From Burkholderiaceae bacterium (GTDB taxonomy: Bacteria; Pseudomonadota; Gammaproteobacteria; Burkholderiales; Burkholderiaceae_C): a stretch of 64,000 nucleotides of DNA. Where the stretch lies: positions 248,001 through 312,000 of the forward strand of contig JACKLO010000007.1 of the NCBI GenBank assembly GCA_024235915.1. The letters run 5' to 3'. Under the pieces are notes generated by a model that made no database searches, was not told the DNA's origin, and was given only the letters and a program-made list of their open reading frames with translations. Positions within the stretch are counted from its first letter, which is position 1, and each line of letters begins with the position of its first letter. The position numbers and the translations under genes were made by a program. Shown piece after piece: positions 27,216 to 36,900 of the stretch.

Positions 27216-28109
27216 TCAAGCCGCAGCGGCGTCGCCGCGCAGCCAGCCCAGCCACTCATCCCACAGCGGTAGCGCCGCGGGGCGGAAGTAGCCCATGTGG
27301 CCGATGGACTTCATACCCACGCTGGCCGGGTGCAGGTCCAGCGGGCGCACCGGGGCATTGCGGTAGGCCGCCACGAAGGCGTCGCGCGACGCCGGCGGCG
27401 CCCAACGGTCGTCCAGGGCATTCACGGCCACGATGGGGGTGCGCACCGCGGCGAATCGTTCGCTCAGGCCTTCGCTGCGCATGGCCGGGTCGTCGAAGAA
27501 GTAGCGCGGAAACTGGCACCAGTGCCGCCACTGGCGGTACACGCCCAGCGGCAGGTCCTCGCCCATGCCCAGCAGGCTCCACGGCAGGTAGCCCTTCCAG
27601 CGTGTGAGCAGCGGGCCGATCACGCGCCACATCAGGAGCACGCGCACGCGTTCCAGCGGTGGCATCCAGCCGTGCCAGCCGGCACCGGTGGCCAGGGTGA
27701 CGAAGCGTGCCACGCGGTGATGGTTGGGCAGCAGGCCGAAGGCGTGGCCGCCATAGGAATGCCCCACCATCACCAGCGGCAGGCCGTCGTCGGGCACCGC
27801 GTCCACCGCGGCGGCCAGGTCCTGGCGGGCCCAGTCCAGGTAGTTCATGCGGAAGCCGCGCAGGCTGGCGGGCCGCGACAGGCCGATGCCGCGGTAGTCC
27901 AGCGTCGTCACATGGAAGCCTTGCGACGCGGCATGTTGGGCAAAGCGGCGGTAGAAGCCCTGTGGCACGCCGGTGGCGCCGGCCACGACCAGGTGGCCGG
28001 TGGGCGTGCCACTTGCCCGGTAATGCAGGGCCTGCAGCCGGTAGCCGTCGGCTGCGATCAGTTCCCGCGGCTCGGCGGTGGTCTCGGTCGTGGCGGTGTC
28101 GTGGGTCAT
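27216..28109 (-). CDS. alpha/beta fold hydrolase (COG4757-like)
   Basis: This 297-residue protein has an alpha/beta hydrolase fold with nucleophile S118 in the elbow VGHSYGGHA. A likely acid residue is in ALDDRWAPP and a likely catalytic His in KSIGHMGYFRP. The segment LDYRGIGLSRP precedes the elbow as usual. Its ATG overlaps the stop of the TetR gene, so the two form one unit and the regulator probably controls the enzyme. The substrate is unknown. Confidence 0.85.
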   Translation of the reverse strand: MTHDTATTETTAEPRELIAADGYRLQALHYRASGTPTGHLVVAGATGVPQGFYRRFAQHAASQGFHVTTLDYRGIGLSRPASLRGFRMNYLDWARQDLAAAVDAVPDDGLPLVMVGHSYGGHAFGLLPNHHRVARFVTLATGAGWHGWMPPLERVRVLLMWRVIGPLLTRWKGYLPWSLLGMGEDLPLGVYRQWRHWCQFPRYFFDDPAMRSEGLSERFAAVRTPIVAVNALDDRWAPPASRDAFVAAYRNAPVRPLDLHPASVGMKSIGHMGYFRPAALPLWDEWLGWLRGDAAAA

Positions 28110-28786
28110 GGCGTGGCCTTCGGATCAGGGCGCGCAGCGGCAGCGGGCAGTTCGTGTTTCAACAGGGCCAGCAACGTCTCGGCGGCGGCGGCCATCGGCG
28201 CGCCGCTGCGGGCCACGCGGGCCTGGATCAGCGCCCCCTCATAGGACGAGACCACCAGCGCGGCCAGCCCGATGGCGCGGCCCTCGGACACGCCGGCGCG
28301 CTGGAGCAGCCGAGCCAGCCGGGTGCGGATGCCGTCGAAGGCGCGGGCCAGCGCGTCGCGCAGGGCCACGTCAGCGGCCGTGCTCTCCAGCGCCACCGTG
28401 GCCAGCGGGCAGCCACGTTCGTAGTCGCTGCGCTCCAGTTGCGCCTGTGCCATCTGAAGCCAGCCGGCCAGCACGGGCAGGGGCGGCGCCTGTTCCTCGG
28501 TCAGACGGTCGAGCGAGCGGTGGATGTGGGCCGCCGTGGCGTCGATGGCGGCCACGGCCAGCGCCTGCTTGCCGCCGGGGAAGTGGTGGTACAGCACGCC
28601 CTTGGGCGCCCCGGCGCTGGCCAGCAGTTCGGCCAGGCCGATGCCGTGGTAACCCCGCTGCTGCAAGGCGCGTGACATGGTCTGCACCAGGCGCGTGCGG
28701 GTGTCATCGGCAGGGTTGACGGTGGCGGGGTCCGTGACCGAGGCGTCAGCGGCGACGCCAGTGGGCCGGGCAGGGCGGGCAGGCAT
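28106..28786 (-). CDS. TetR-family transcriptional repressor
   Basis: This 226-residue regulator has a TetR helix-turn-helix (residues 30-75, with GIGLAELLASAGAPKGVLYHHFPGGKQAL) and a C-terminal ligand domain of the LmrA/YxaF type (CPLATVALES). The first 28 residues are low-complexity and may be shorter in reality. It precedes and overlaps the hydrolase gene by four bases. A palindromic operator lies 12 bases upstream of the start, pointing to autoregulation of the two-gene unit. Confidence 0.9.
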   Translation of the reverse strand: MPARPARPTGVAADASVTDPATVNPADDTRTRLVQTMSRALQQRGYHGIGLAELLASAGAPKGVLYHHFPGGKQALAVAAIDATAAHIHRSLDRLTEEQAPPLPVLAGWLQMAQAQLERSDYERGCPLATVALESTAADVALRDALARAFDGIRTRLARLLQRAGVSEGRAIGLAALVVSSYEGALIQARVARSGAPMAAAAETLLALLKHELPAAAARPDPKATP

Positions 28787-28797
28787 GCACGAATTCT

Positions 28798-28815
28798 CTA
28801 GACCGGTCGGTCTAG
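28798..28815. promoter_or_regulatory. TetR operator palindrome
   Basis: The sequence CTAGACCGGTCGGTCTAG has perfect 8-base arms around a 2-base centre. It resembles the TAGACC-N4-GGTCTA boxes known for NemR/LmrA-type TetR repressors. It lies 12 bases before the TetR start, so repressor binding should block the promoter of the TetR-hydrolase unit. Confidence 0.78.
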
Positions 28816-28926
28816 TGTCAAGCTGAAATCAGCTTTTGACAGGAAGCCGGGCATCCTGCGCTCGCAGGGCGTTTGCGATGTGCACCGGGTGCGGACACCC
28901 GGGCACCGGCCCGGAGGTGCGGCGGT

Positions 28927-29307
28927 TCAGCGCACCAGGGTCGGGTCGATGCTGCGAAGCCGGTGGTCCACGTAGTAGCCGCCGGTCTCGGTGTACTGCA
29001 AGAATCCGCGCCGGCAGTCCGGGCAACGCCACACGTCGGCCCGGTTGCACGGAAAGGCGTGCACCGCGATCGGTGCGCGCGGGTGCCAGTAGGTGGTGCC
29101 GGCGTCGTGCACTTCTTCGAACGTGGGTTCATACACGTCCGGATCGCGCAGGGTGCCTACAGGTTCGAGCAGCGGTGGCCCCACCGGCGCTGACGCGGAT
29201 TCCCAGCCTGGGCAGACCAGGCTGGCGCAATGGGGGCAGCCGCTGCTGCTGGAAACGGCCGCGCAGAGTGCGGCCGCGTCCAGCAGGGGCAGGGTGTTCG
29301 TCGGCAC
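28927..29307 (-). CDS. conserved hypothetical protein with Cys pairs
   Basis: This protein of up to 126 residues contains CPHC and a Cys (LVCPG) near the N-terminus and CPDC near residue 98, a pattern like a zinc ribbon. The C-terminal RRGFLQYTETGGYYVDHRLRSIDPTLVR segment looks conserved in style. The GTG start at 29307 has no good ribosome-binding site and the true start may be further inside. It lies 28 bases after the Bug gene stop and in the same direction. I do not recognise a function. Confidence 0.65.
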   Translation of the reverse strand: MPTNTLPLLDAAALCAAVSSSSGCPHCASLVCPGWESASAPVGPPLLEPVGTLRDPDVYEPTFEEVHDAGTTYWHPRAPIAVHAFPCNRADVWRCPDCRRGFLQYTETGGYYVDHRLRSIDPTLVR

Positions 29308-29334
29308 GGGCAGCGTAGGCGTCAGGCGTCCGCG

Positions 29335-30345
29335 TCAGTCGGCCTTGATGCCGTTGTCACGCACCACCTTGGCCCAGGTGTCGAGCTGCTGCTCCACGAA
29401 GGCCTGCGCCTGCGCCGGCGTGCCGATGTTCACCAGGATGCCCTGCTTGGCCAGCTTCTCGGCCACGTCGGGCAGTTGGATGGCCTTGTTGATCTCTGCG
29501 TTCATGCGCTGCACGATGGCCGCTGGCGTCTTCGCCGGCGCGATCACCGCCCACCAGGCCGGGGCCTCGAAGTTGGGGAAGCCCAACTCCGCCAGCGTGG
29601 GAACCTGTGGCAGCGAGGGATGACGCTGTGCCGTGGTCACGGCCAGCGGCCGGATGCGGCCACTGTCGATGTGCGGCTTGGCCACGAACACCGATCCGAT
29701 GGACAGCGCCACGTGGCCGGCGATGGCGTCCTGCATCAGCGGGCCACCGCCCTTGTAGGGCACATGCACCAGCTCCATGCCGGCGCTGCGCGAGAGCATC
29801 GTCACCGCCAGGTGGCCGAGGCTTCCGTTGCCGATGGTGCCGTAGGTCAGGCTCTTCCCGCCCTTGCTGCCGGCCACGACATCGCCCCAGCTCTTCAGGG
29901 GCAGGTCGGCGTGCGCACTGATGACCATGGGGCTGGTGCCCAGCAACACCGCCGTGGTCAGGTCGCGCTTGGTGTCGAAGGCGATCTTGGGTTGCATCGC
30001 CGGGTTCACGCCATGGGTGTCGAAGACGACGCCCCAGGTGTAGCCGTCGGGTTCGGCGCGCGCCACCTCGCCGGTGCCGATGGCGCCCGAAGCCCCGCCT
30101 TTGTTCTCCACCACCACGGTTTGCCCAAGGGCCTGCTGAAGCACTGGCGCCAGCACCCGGGACACCTGGTCGACGCTGCCGCCCGGCGGGAAGACGGCGA
30201 CGAGGCGGATCGGACCCTTGGCAGGCCAGGTCTGCGCCTGTGCGGCCAGCGGCCGCGCCAAGCTGCCCAGCAGGCTGGCGCCAAGCACCGCCAGCGTGCC
30301 CAGGTGAAGGCGCCGTGGCGGGCGTCGGGTGTCGTGTGCTGGCAA
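29335..30345 (-). CDS. Bug-family (tripartite tricarboxylate) solute-binding protein
   Basis: This 336-residue periplasmic protein belongs to the large Bug family of Burkholderiales, which captures carboxylates and similar ligands. After a signal peptide ending near AQA before QTWP it has IRLVAVFPPGGSVDQVSR and VVVENKGGASGAIG, then GTIGNGSLGHLA and HVPYKGGGP. The TTG at 30345 is chosen because GGGGA lies just upstream and it gives a full signal peptide. The membrane partners (TctA, TctB) are not adjacent, as is common. The ligand is unknown. Confidence 0.85.
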   Translation of the reverse strand: MPAHDTRRPPRRLHLGTLAVLGASLLGSLARPLAAQAQTWPAKGPIRLVAVFPPGGSVDQVSRVLAPVLQQALGQTVVVENKGGASGAIGTGEVARAEPDGYTWGVVFDTHGVNPAMQPKIAFDTKRDLTTAVLLGTSPMVISAHADLPLKSWGDVVAGSKGGKSLTYGTIGNGSLGHLAVTMLSRSAGMELVHVPYKGGGPLMQDAIAGHVALSIGSVFVAKPHIDSGRIRPLAVTTAQRHPSLPQVPTLAELGFPNFEAPAWWAVIAPAKTPAAIVQRMNAEINKAIQLPDVAEKLAKQGILVNIGTPAQAQAFVEQQLDTWAKVVRDNGIKAD

Positions 30346-30491
30346 GAAGTCCCCGAAGTGGTGACGGGCCGGCGGTGCGACCCGTGGCGGCGGAGTATCA
30401 AGGTGGGCACCGGGCCCATTGCTGCGTGGAAACGCCAGACAGCTGCGACGGACTGTCAGGGGTTGTCGCCGTGCCGGGCTACGATGCCCTG

Positions 30492-31631
30492 ATGCGGTCG
30501 ACCACCATGCGCTCCGCCCTGGCCCTGGCGATGGCGGCTGCCGTGTCCCTGGGGCTGTCGCGCTTCTCCTACGCACTGCTGCTGCCGCCCATGCGTGCGG
30601 ACCTGGGCTGGAGCTACTTCGTGGCCGGCGCGATGAACACGCTCAACGCGGCCGGTTACCTGGCCGGCGCGCTGGTGATGCCGGCCGTGCTGCGGCGGGT
30701 GGACGCCCGCCTGGCGATGCTGGCCGGCGGCGGCGCGGCGGCCCTGCTGCTGGCGGCACACGGGGCGGTGCGCAGTGATCTGGCGCTGGCCCTGCTGCGT
30801 GCCGCGACGGGAGCGGCCAGTGCCGCCAGCTTCGTCGGCGGCGGCGTGCTGGCGGCCCGCCTGGCCGGGCAGGCCGGGTCGCGCGCCGGCCTGGTGCTGG
30901 GCGTGTACTACGGCGGGGTCGGGGTGGGCATCGTCGCCTCGGCCCTGACGCTGCCGTCGCTGGCCTGGCCACAGGGCTGGTGGGCGCTGGGCGCGCTGGC
31001 CGCCGCCGCCACGGCGATCACGGCGGCGGGCACCGGAACCCTGGCGGCGCCGCCCGTGCCGGGTGCGGCGCGCGCGCCGGTGCCGCTGCGGGCCTTCACG
31101 TTCGGGCTGGCCGGCTACACGATGTTCGGCCTGGGCTACATCGGCTACATGACCTTCGTCATCACGCTGCTGCGCGAACACGGCTGGAGTGCCGGCGCGC
31201 TGACGGGCTTCTACGTGCTGCTGGGCCTGGGCGTGATGGTCTCACCCTGGCTGTGGGCCGGGCTGCTGCAGCGCCACCGGGGTGGCGTGCCGCTGGCGGT
31301 GCTGAATGCGCTGCTGGCGGTGGCCACCGCGCTGCCGGTCCTGGCCCCTCACCCGCTGGCGGTGCTGGCCTCGGGGCTGCTGTTCGGCGGCGTCTTCCTG
31401 TCGCTGGTGGCGTCCACCACGGCGCTGGTGCGGCACAACCTGCCGCCGGCGGCCTGGCCGGCCGGCATCGCGGCGTTCACGATGGTGTTCGCCGCGGGAC
31501 AGATCATCGGCCCCAGCCTGGTGGGCCACGTGGCCGATGGGGCAGGTGGCCTGGCGCGCGGCTTCGTGCTCAGTGCGGCGCTGCTGGCTGCCGGGGCGCT
31601 GCTGGCGCTGGGGCAGCGGCCGCTGCGCTGA
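30492..31631 (+). CDS. MFS transporter of the YbfB/YjiJ type
   Basis: This 379-residue protein has about 12 membrane helices in two halves and matches the YbfB/YjiJ branch of the major facilitator superfamily (AAVSLGLSRFSYALLLPPMRADLGWSY near the start; FGLGYIGYMTFVITLL at mid-protein). The substrate is unknown. The ATG at 30492 is chosen; one five codons later is possible. Its last 62 bases overlap the convergent CDF gene. Confidence 0.85.
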   Translation: MRSTTMRSALALAMAAAVSLGLSRFSYALLLPPMRADLGWSYFVAGAMNTLNAAGYLAGALVMPAVLRRVDARLAMLAGGGAAALLLAAHGAVRSDLALALLRAATGAASAASFVGGGVLAARLAGQAGSRAGLVLGVYYGGVGVGIVASALTLPSLAWPQGWWALGALAAAATAITAAGTGTLAAPPVPGAARAPVPLRAFTFGLAGYTMFGLGYIGYMTFVITLLREHGWSAGALTGFYVLLGLGVMVSPWLWAGLLQRHRGGVPLAVLNALLAVATALPVLAPHPLAVLASGLLFGGVFLSLVASTTALVRHNLPPAAWPAGIAAFTMVFAAGQIIGPSLVGHVADGAGGLARGFVLSAALLAAGALLALGQRPLR

Positions 31632-32262
31632 CGGGTTCACCGGCATGCCGAAGCTCCTGCGTGGCCTGGCGCAGCACGGCCCGTGAGGCGGACAAGGCCA
31701 GCACCGCCATCACGCCGGCCACCAGCAGGTCGGGCCAGGCCGAGCCGGTGCCGAAGACGCCCAGCGCTGCCGCCATCACCGCCAGGTTGCCGAGCGCGTC
31801 GTTGCGGCTGCACAGCCAGACCGAGCGCATGTTGGCGTCGCCCTCGCGCCAGCGGTACAGCATCAGCGCCACCGCCACGTTGACCACCAGGGCCAGCGCG
31901 CCGACCAGGCCCATGGTCACCGGCTCCGGCACCTCGCCCTGCCACAGGCTCCAGGCCGCGCGCGCGATGACGAAGACGCCGAAGGCGCCCATGCTCAGGC
32001 CCTTGACCCAGGCCGCCCGCGCGCGCCACGCCAGGCCCATGCCCAGCACGGCCAGCGACAGGCCGTAGTTGGCGGCGTCGCCGAAGAAGTCCACCGCGTC
32101 GGCCAGCAGCGACACCGAGCCGGCCGCGAGCCCGGCCGTGACCTCGACGCCGAACATCGCGGCATTGAGCACCAGGGCCACCCACAGCACGCGGCGGTAG
32201 GCGGGGGAGGCGTTGGCTGCCGGTTCGGCATGGCAGGCGTGGTCGTGGCAGGCGTGGCTCAT
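31570..32262 (-). CDS. CDF-family cation efflux transporter
   Basis: This 230-residue protein has about six membrane helices and the cation diffusion facilitator layout. A His- and Cys-bearing N-terminus (MSHACHDHACH) could bind metal. The metal site residues of helix 2 appear as DxxxD in AVDFFGDAAN, and in helix 5 as DxxxN in RNDALGNLA, where most zinc transporters have HxxxD. It lacks the long cytoplasmic C-terminal domain of full-size CDF proteins. It is divergent from a PbrR/CadR-type regulator with an operator between them, so it is likely induced by a soft metal ion. The exact metal is unknown. Confidence 0.82.
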   Translation of the reverse strand: MSHACHDHACHAEPAANASPAYRRVLWVALVLNAAMFGVEVTAGLAAGSVSLLADAVDFFGDAANYGLSLAVLGMGLAWRARAAWVKGLSMGAFGVFVIARAAWSLWQGEVPEPVTMGLVGALALVVNVAVALMLYRWREGDANMRSVWLCSRNDALGNLAVMAAALGVFGTGSAWPDLLVAGVMAVLALSASRAVLRQATQELRHAGEPVSAAAAAPAPAAPRQPAAPH

Positions 32263-32308
32263 GAGGGCGGTGGTCCAGGCAATGTTGGAAGGGTTGCAGA
32301 TATTGGAA

Positions 32309-32329
32309 ACCCTGCAGCGGCTACAAGGT
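32309..32329. promoter_or_regulatory. MerR-type operator in the CDF promoter
   Basis: A 21-base imperfect dyad reads ACCCTGCAG-CGG-CTACAAGGT, close to known CadR/PbrR operators. Read leftwards towards the CDF gene, a TTGACC -35 box lies just before it and a -10-like TCCAAT follows with a spacer of about 19 bases. The long spacer is what MerR-type activators untwist on metal binding. Confidence 0.78.
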
Positions 32330-32356
32330 CAAGGCCTTTCGCGGCACACTGTGCCG

Positions 32357-32812
32357 ATGAAGATCGGCGACCTCGCCCGCGCCACCGGCACACCGGTGGA
32401 GACCATCCGCTACTACGAGCGTGAGGGCCTGATCGCCGCACCTGCCCGCAGCGAAGGCAACTACCGGCTCTACCGGCCCGCCGATGCGGAACGACTGGCC
32501 TTCATCCGCCACTGCCGTGCGCTGGACATGGCGCTGCCGGAGATCCGTGGGCTCCTCACCGTGCGCGACCACCCGGCCGACGGCTGCGCCGAGGTCAACG
32601 CACTGCTCGACGCCCACATCGGCCACGTGGCGGCGCGCATCCGCGAACTGAAGGCGCTGGAGCGCCAGCTGCGGCGCTTGCGCGAGCGTTGCCCGGCGCC
32701 GACGGCGGCGGCCGAGTGCGGCATCCTGCAGGGGCTGGCGGCTGACCCGCCGGCGTTGCCCAGCGCGCGTGGCGGCGCCACCCGGCACCTGGCCGGCACC
32801 CACGGCGGCTGA
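32357..32812 (+). CDS. MerR-family heavy-metal-responsive regulator (PbrR/CadR-like)
   Basis: This 151-residue regulator has an N-terminal MerR winged helix (MKIGDLARATGTPVETIRYYERE) and a dimerisation helix. Metal-binding cysteines C77, C112 and C121 have the spacing remembered for PbrR (C79, C114, C123). This suggests sensing of Cd(II), Pb(II) or Zn(II). The ATG at 32357 is the obvious start; longer frames upstream run through the operator. It should regulate the divergent CDF gene and itself. Confidence 0.88.
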   Translation: MKIGDLARATGTPVETIRYYEREGLIAAPARSEGNYRLYRPADAERLAFIRHCRALDMALPEIRGLLTVRDHPADGCAEVNALLDAHIGHVAARIRELKALERQLRRLRERCPAPTAAAECGILQGLAADPPALPSARGGATRHLAGTHGG

Positions 32813-32815
32813 GGG

Positions 32816-33316
32816 TCAGCGCGGCGCCGGCATCCAGCTGAGGATGCCGCCGTCGGCCATCAGGCTCAGGTGCAGCTGGCCGTCGCGCATCAGGTAGCTG
32901 CGCACGAAGGGCAGTTCGCGCATCAGCCGCGGCGCCAGGGAATCCGGCGGGCACATCGCGCGCGTGCCGGCCAGCGGGCCAAACTGCAACGCGCCGCTGC
33001 GGCCGTCGGCGCCGGCTGTCGCCTGCCAGGTGCCCATGGCACGGTTGCAGTCCACGCGCAGCGTGGCACGGCCATCGGGGCCGAGGTGCAGCGTGTAGGC
33101 AGCGGGGTCGGCCGGGCGCGTGGTGCCCTGGGCATCGTCCATCGACTGCAGGGCGACCAGTTGCCACTGGGTACCGATCAGCGTGGCCGGGGGGTCGACC
33201 GTGGCCGTCGTGGCGCGTGGCGGCAGGTTCGTGGACGGGGCGGCGCAGGCCGTGAGCATGGCCGTGATGGCTGTGCTGGCCAGGGCGGCCAGCGCATTCA
33301 ACGCCGAAGGACGCAC
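32816..33316 (-). CDS. META-domain (HslJ-like) lipoprotein
   Basis: This 166-residue protein has a lipoprotein signal (hydrophobic stretch ending LTAC) and one META domain: LIGTQWQLVAL, a CNRAMGTW segment, and FVRSYLMRDGQLHLSL near the end. META proteins are envelope proteins linked to heat or drug stress in some bacteria. The GTG at 33316 is preferred because AAGGA precedes it and the signal starts directly. It overlaps the LprI-like gene by 19 bases and lies convergent to merR. Confidence 0.82.
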   Translation of the reverse strand: MRPSALNALAALASTAITAMLTACAAPSTNLPPRATTATVDPPATLIGTQWQLVALQSMDDAQGTTRPADPAAYTLHLGPDGRATLRVDCNRAMGTWQATAGADGRSGALQFGPLAGTRAMCPPDSLAPRLMRELPFVRSYLMRDGQLHLSLMADGGILSWMPAPR

Positions 33317-33885
33317 GTCATTTCCTTGGCCCCATAGCCCCAGACCACGCGGGCCTCGCCATGGTGTTCCCACAGTGATTCGTTGCCCCCGGCGTAGCGG
33401 GCACCGCTGGCCGCCGGCTGCAGGAACATCATCGACGTGCGATCGCCACGCTCGACGAGGGCGCTCGGCGGGTCGGTGGCAAAGAAGGTCGCCGCCACCT
33501 CGTTGGCCGGCTGGCCGTCGCAGACGTAGAACACCGGCCCGCGGCCCGGCAGCAGGCGGTAGCGGGCCTGCAGTTCGGCGATGCGCAGCCGGTAGGCATC
33601 ACGCACGCAGGTGGCCTTGTCGTCGGCCTTCCAGCAGTCGTTGCGCCCCTTGATCCAGCCGCGCTGCTCGGCGGCCAGGGTGGGCGGGTGCTCGTTCTTC
33701 GCCTTGGCGCGGGCAGCCGCGTAGACGGCGGCCAGTTGCCGGTCCAACGCGGCCAGGTCCGGGCTGGCACAGACCTGGGCCTCGATGCTGCCGGGTTCGA
33801 CCCGGCCGCAGTCGAATGACGGGCCTGCGGGTGCAGCCGGCAGTGCCGCAGATGTCAAAGCTGCGATCAGGATGCTCTGGCGCAT
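33298..33885 (-). CDS. DUF1311 (LprI-like) - MliC domain periplasmic protein
   Basis: This 195-residue secreted protein has a signal peptide (residues 1-20), an LprI/DUF1311 domain with SFDCGRVEPGSIEAQVCASPDLAALDRQL, and a C-terminal part like MliC inhibitors of lysozyme (FYVCDGQPANEVAATFF, ending KEMTCVLRR). Such fusions may protect the cell wall against lysozyme. The ATG at 33885 is 42 bases from the divergent reductive dehalogenase gene. It is followed by the META gene with a 19-base overlap. Confidence 0.8.
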   Translation of the reverse strand: MRQSILIAALTSAALPAAPAGPSFDCGRVEPGSIEAQVCASPDLAALDRQLAAVYAAARAKAKNEHPPTLAAEQRGWIKGRNDCWKADDKATCVRDAYRLRIAELQARYRLLPGRGPVFYVCDGQPANEVAATFFATDPPSALVERGDRTSMMFLQPAASGARYAGGNESLWEHHGEARVVWGYGAKEMTCVLRR

Positions 33886-33927
33886 GTCCGCATGGTAGCC
33901 CTGTGCCGGCTCGGCCATCATCGCGCC

Positions 33928-36900
33928 ATGCGCCTGTTCTCCTACCGCGACCGGCCGGTCCACCTGGGCCCGTACCCGCTCGAACGCCTGACCCGCCGCA
34001 GCGACCTGCCGCCGCTCGACGCGCTGCCGGCGATGACGGCGCTGCGCTACACGGCCAGCGACCCGCTCTCCATCGTGCACGCAATGGCGCGCTTTGCCGC
34101 CATGTTCGACCTCGTGCGCGACGGCCCGCGCAACCCGCTGCCTGCGGAGATTGCCGACGACCCTGTCGAGCGGGCGCGCCACCTGAAGGCGGCCGGCACC
34201 TACTTTGACGCGTCGATGATGGGCGTGTGCGCGATCCCTGCCGCCGCCAGGCTGGCGGCCCCGATCCGCAACCCCGACGTCACGGCGCTCGGCGAGGAAC
34301 TCGCCAGGAGCCAGCCAAAGAGTTTCGCCGCCGGCATGGACATGATCCTGGCCGACGTGATCGACTCGGCGCGCACGGTGCACGGGCCCATCGACGGCCA
34401 CACGCACGCGCTGGTGGTGCTGGTGGAGTACCCGCGCGACCCGCGGCCGGATGAACCGGGTTGCGACTGGCTGCACGGCGCGCAGGCCCACCGGGCAGCG
34501 CTGCTGGCATCGCAGACGGCGGTGCTGCTCTCCACCTACCTGCGGCTGCTGGGCTTCGAGGCGCGGGCGCACAGCGCCAGCTGCAGCGACGTCGACCTGG
34601 GCCGCCTGGCCGTGGCCGCCGGGCTGGCCATGCCCGATGGCGCGAACCCGTACGTCGGCAAGCGCTTCGGCCTGGCCGCGGTGACGACGACGATGGTGCT
34701 GGCGCCCGATGCGCCGCTGGCGGAGAGGCAGGACCGCTGGCGCAGCCATGGACCGGCGTGGTGGCTGGGGAAGGGCACGCTCAAGGGTGCTTTCCACCAG
34801 GACGCCTACGCGAAGCGCGACTTCGCCGACGGCGCCTGGCCCTTCGAGACCCTGCCGCGCCGCGACGAGCCCACCACCTTCATCGACCACGACCGTGTGC
34901 CGCGCTTTCCCAAGCGCGCCGACTTTTTCGCCCGTGCCTTGTTCGGTGACCTGGGCAAGGCGGTGCAGGCGGACGCGAAAAACGCGCACTACGTGATGAA
35001 GAGCCCGATCGGCGCCTGCGCGCGGCGAGCGCTGGGCGCGCTGCTGCTGCTGCAGTTCGGCGAGGCCCGTGGGCCGGTGCATGCGTCCGCCACCGACCCG
35101 GCCCGCAACGCCGCCAACCTGAAGGCCGCGTCGTACTGGCTGGGTGCCGATGCCGTGGGCCTGTGCGCGGTGCCGGCGTGGGCGTACTACTCGCACGACG
35201 CGGGCGGCAACCCGATGCCGGCCTACCACGCCCACGCCATCAACCTGCTGCTCGACCAGGGCCACGAGACCATGGAGGGCGCCAGCGGTGACGACTGGAT
35301 CAGCGTGGCGCAGAGCATGCGCGCCTACCTGCGCTTCTCGCTCATGGGCGGCGTGATCGCCGAGCAGGTGCGGCGTCTGGGCTACGGTGCGCGAGTGCAC
35401 AGCGTGCTCGACGGCGACGTGCTGCAGCCGCCCCTGCTGCTGCTGTCCGGCCTGGGCGAAGTCAGCCGCATCGGCGAGGTGATCCTCAACCCCTTCCTCG
35501 GCCCGCGCCTGAAGAGCGGCACCGTGACCACCGACCTGCCGATGGCGCCCGACCGGCCCATCGACTTCGGCCTGCAGCGCTTCTGCGAGGGCTGCAACAA
35601 GTGCGCACGCGAATGCCCCTCGGGTGCCATCACGGCCGGCCCGAAGCGCATGTACAACGGCTACGAGATCTGGAAGAGCGACGCCGAGAAGTGCGCGCGC
35701 TACCGCATCACCAATGCCGCCGGTGGCATGTGCGGGCGCTGCATGAAGACCTGCCCCTGGAACCTGGAAGGCCTGCTGGCCGACAGCCTGTGGCGGCAGC
35801 TGGCGATGCGTGCGCCCGCCACCGCGCCGTGGTTGGCCACGCTGGACGACGCGCTGGACCGCGGCAGCATCAACCCGGTCAAGGCCTGGTGGTGGGACAT
35901 CGAGTTCGACCGCGCCTCGGGTCGCTACGTGAAGGCGGCGCAGACGCACCGCCGCGGCCTGCAGAAGGACTTGGTGCTCAAGCCCGAGGAGCAGACGCTG
36001 GCCGTCTACCCGGCCGACCGCATGCCGCCGCCGTTTCCGGTCCCGTTCCCGGTCAACCGGGAGGAGGGCATCGCACGCTACCGGGCGCTGTTGTCGCCGG
36101 CGCAGTACCGCCAGCGGCTCGCGGCCGGCGACACCGACGGCCTGGCGCCGGGACCGGCGCCGCTGAGCGGCGAGCCGCCGGTGTTCCCGGTGCAGCTGGT
36201 GCGCCGCGAGGACATGGCCGACGGCGTGGCGAAGTACGAGTTCGCGGCGCTGGACGGTGGCGCGCTGCCAGCCTTTGACGCCGGCGCGCACATCGATGTC
36301 GTCATCGCGCCCGAGTACCAGCGCGCCTACAGCCTGGCCGGCGACCCGGCCGACCGCCGGCGCTGGGTGCTGGGTGTGCAGCGCGAGGATCCGGCCAGCG
36401 GCGGCCGCGGCGGTTCGGCGCTGATGCATCGTGCGTTCCGCGAGGGCCGTCGCGTTTTCGTCTCGCGCCCGCGCAACCTGTTCCCGCTGCACGAGGACGC
36501 GCCGATGTCGCTGCTGATGGCCGGCGGCATCGGCGTCACGCCGCTGATCGCGATGGCGCACCGGCTGCATGCCCTGGGCCGCGACTTCGCGCTGCACTAC
36601 AGCGTGGCCAGCCGGCGCAGTGCGGGGTTCGTGAGCGACCTCCAGGCCGCGCCCTGGGCCGGTCAGGTGCACTGGCACGCGAAGGACGAAGGCGCGCGCG
36701 CCGACCTGGCGGCGCTGGTGCCCCCGTACCAGTCGGGATGGCGGCTCTACACCTGCGGATCACCGCGCTACATGGACGGCGTGTTCGCCGCGGCCCAGGC
36801 CGCCGGCTGGCCGGACGAGGCGCTGCACCGCGAATACTTCAGCGTGCCGGAGGACCCGGACCGCGTGGACCGGCCCTTCGTCGTGCAGCTGGCCGACGGT

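Noticed and set aside
28885..28902. Hairpin CCGGGTG-CGGA-CACCCGG after the Cys-pair protein
   Set aside because: It has a good stem but no T tract and could be chance in GC-rich DNA, so it is not listed as a terminator.
33886..36678. Long open frame on the - strand opposite the reductive dehalogenase, running into the LprI-like gene
   Set aside because: Only its last 195 codons look like a protein. The rest is an antisense shadow of the dehalogenase gene.
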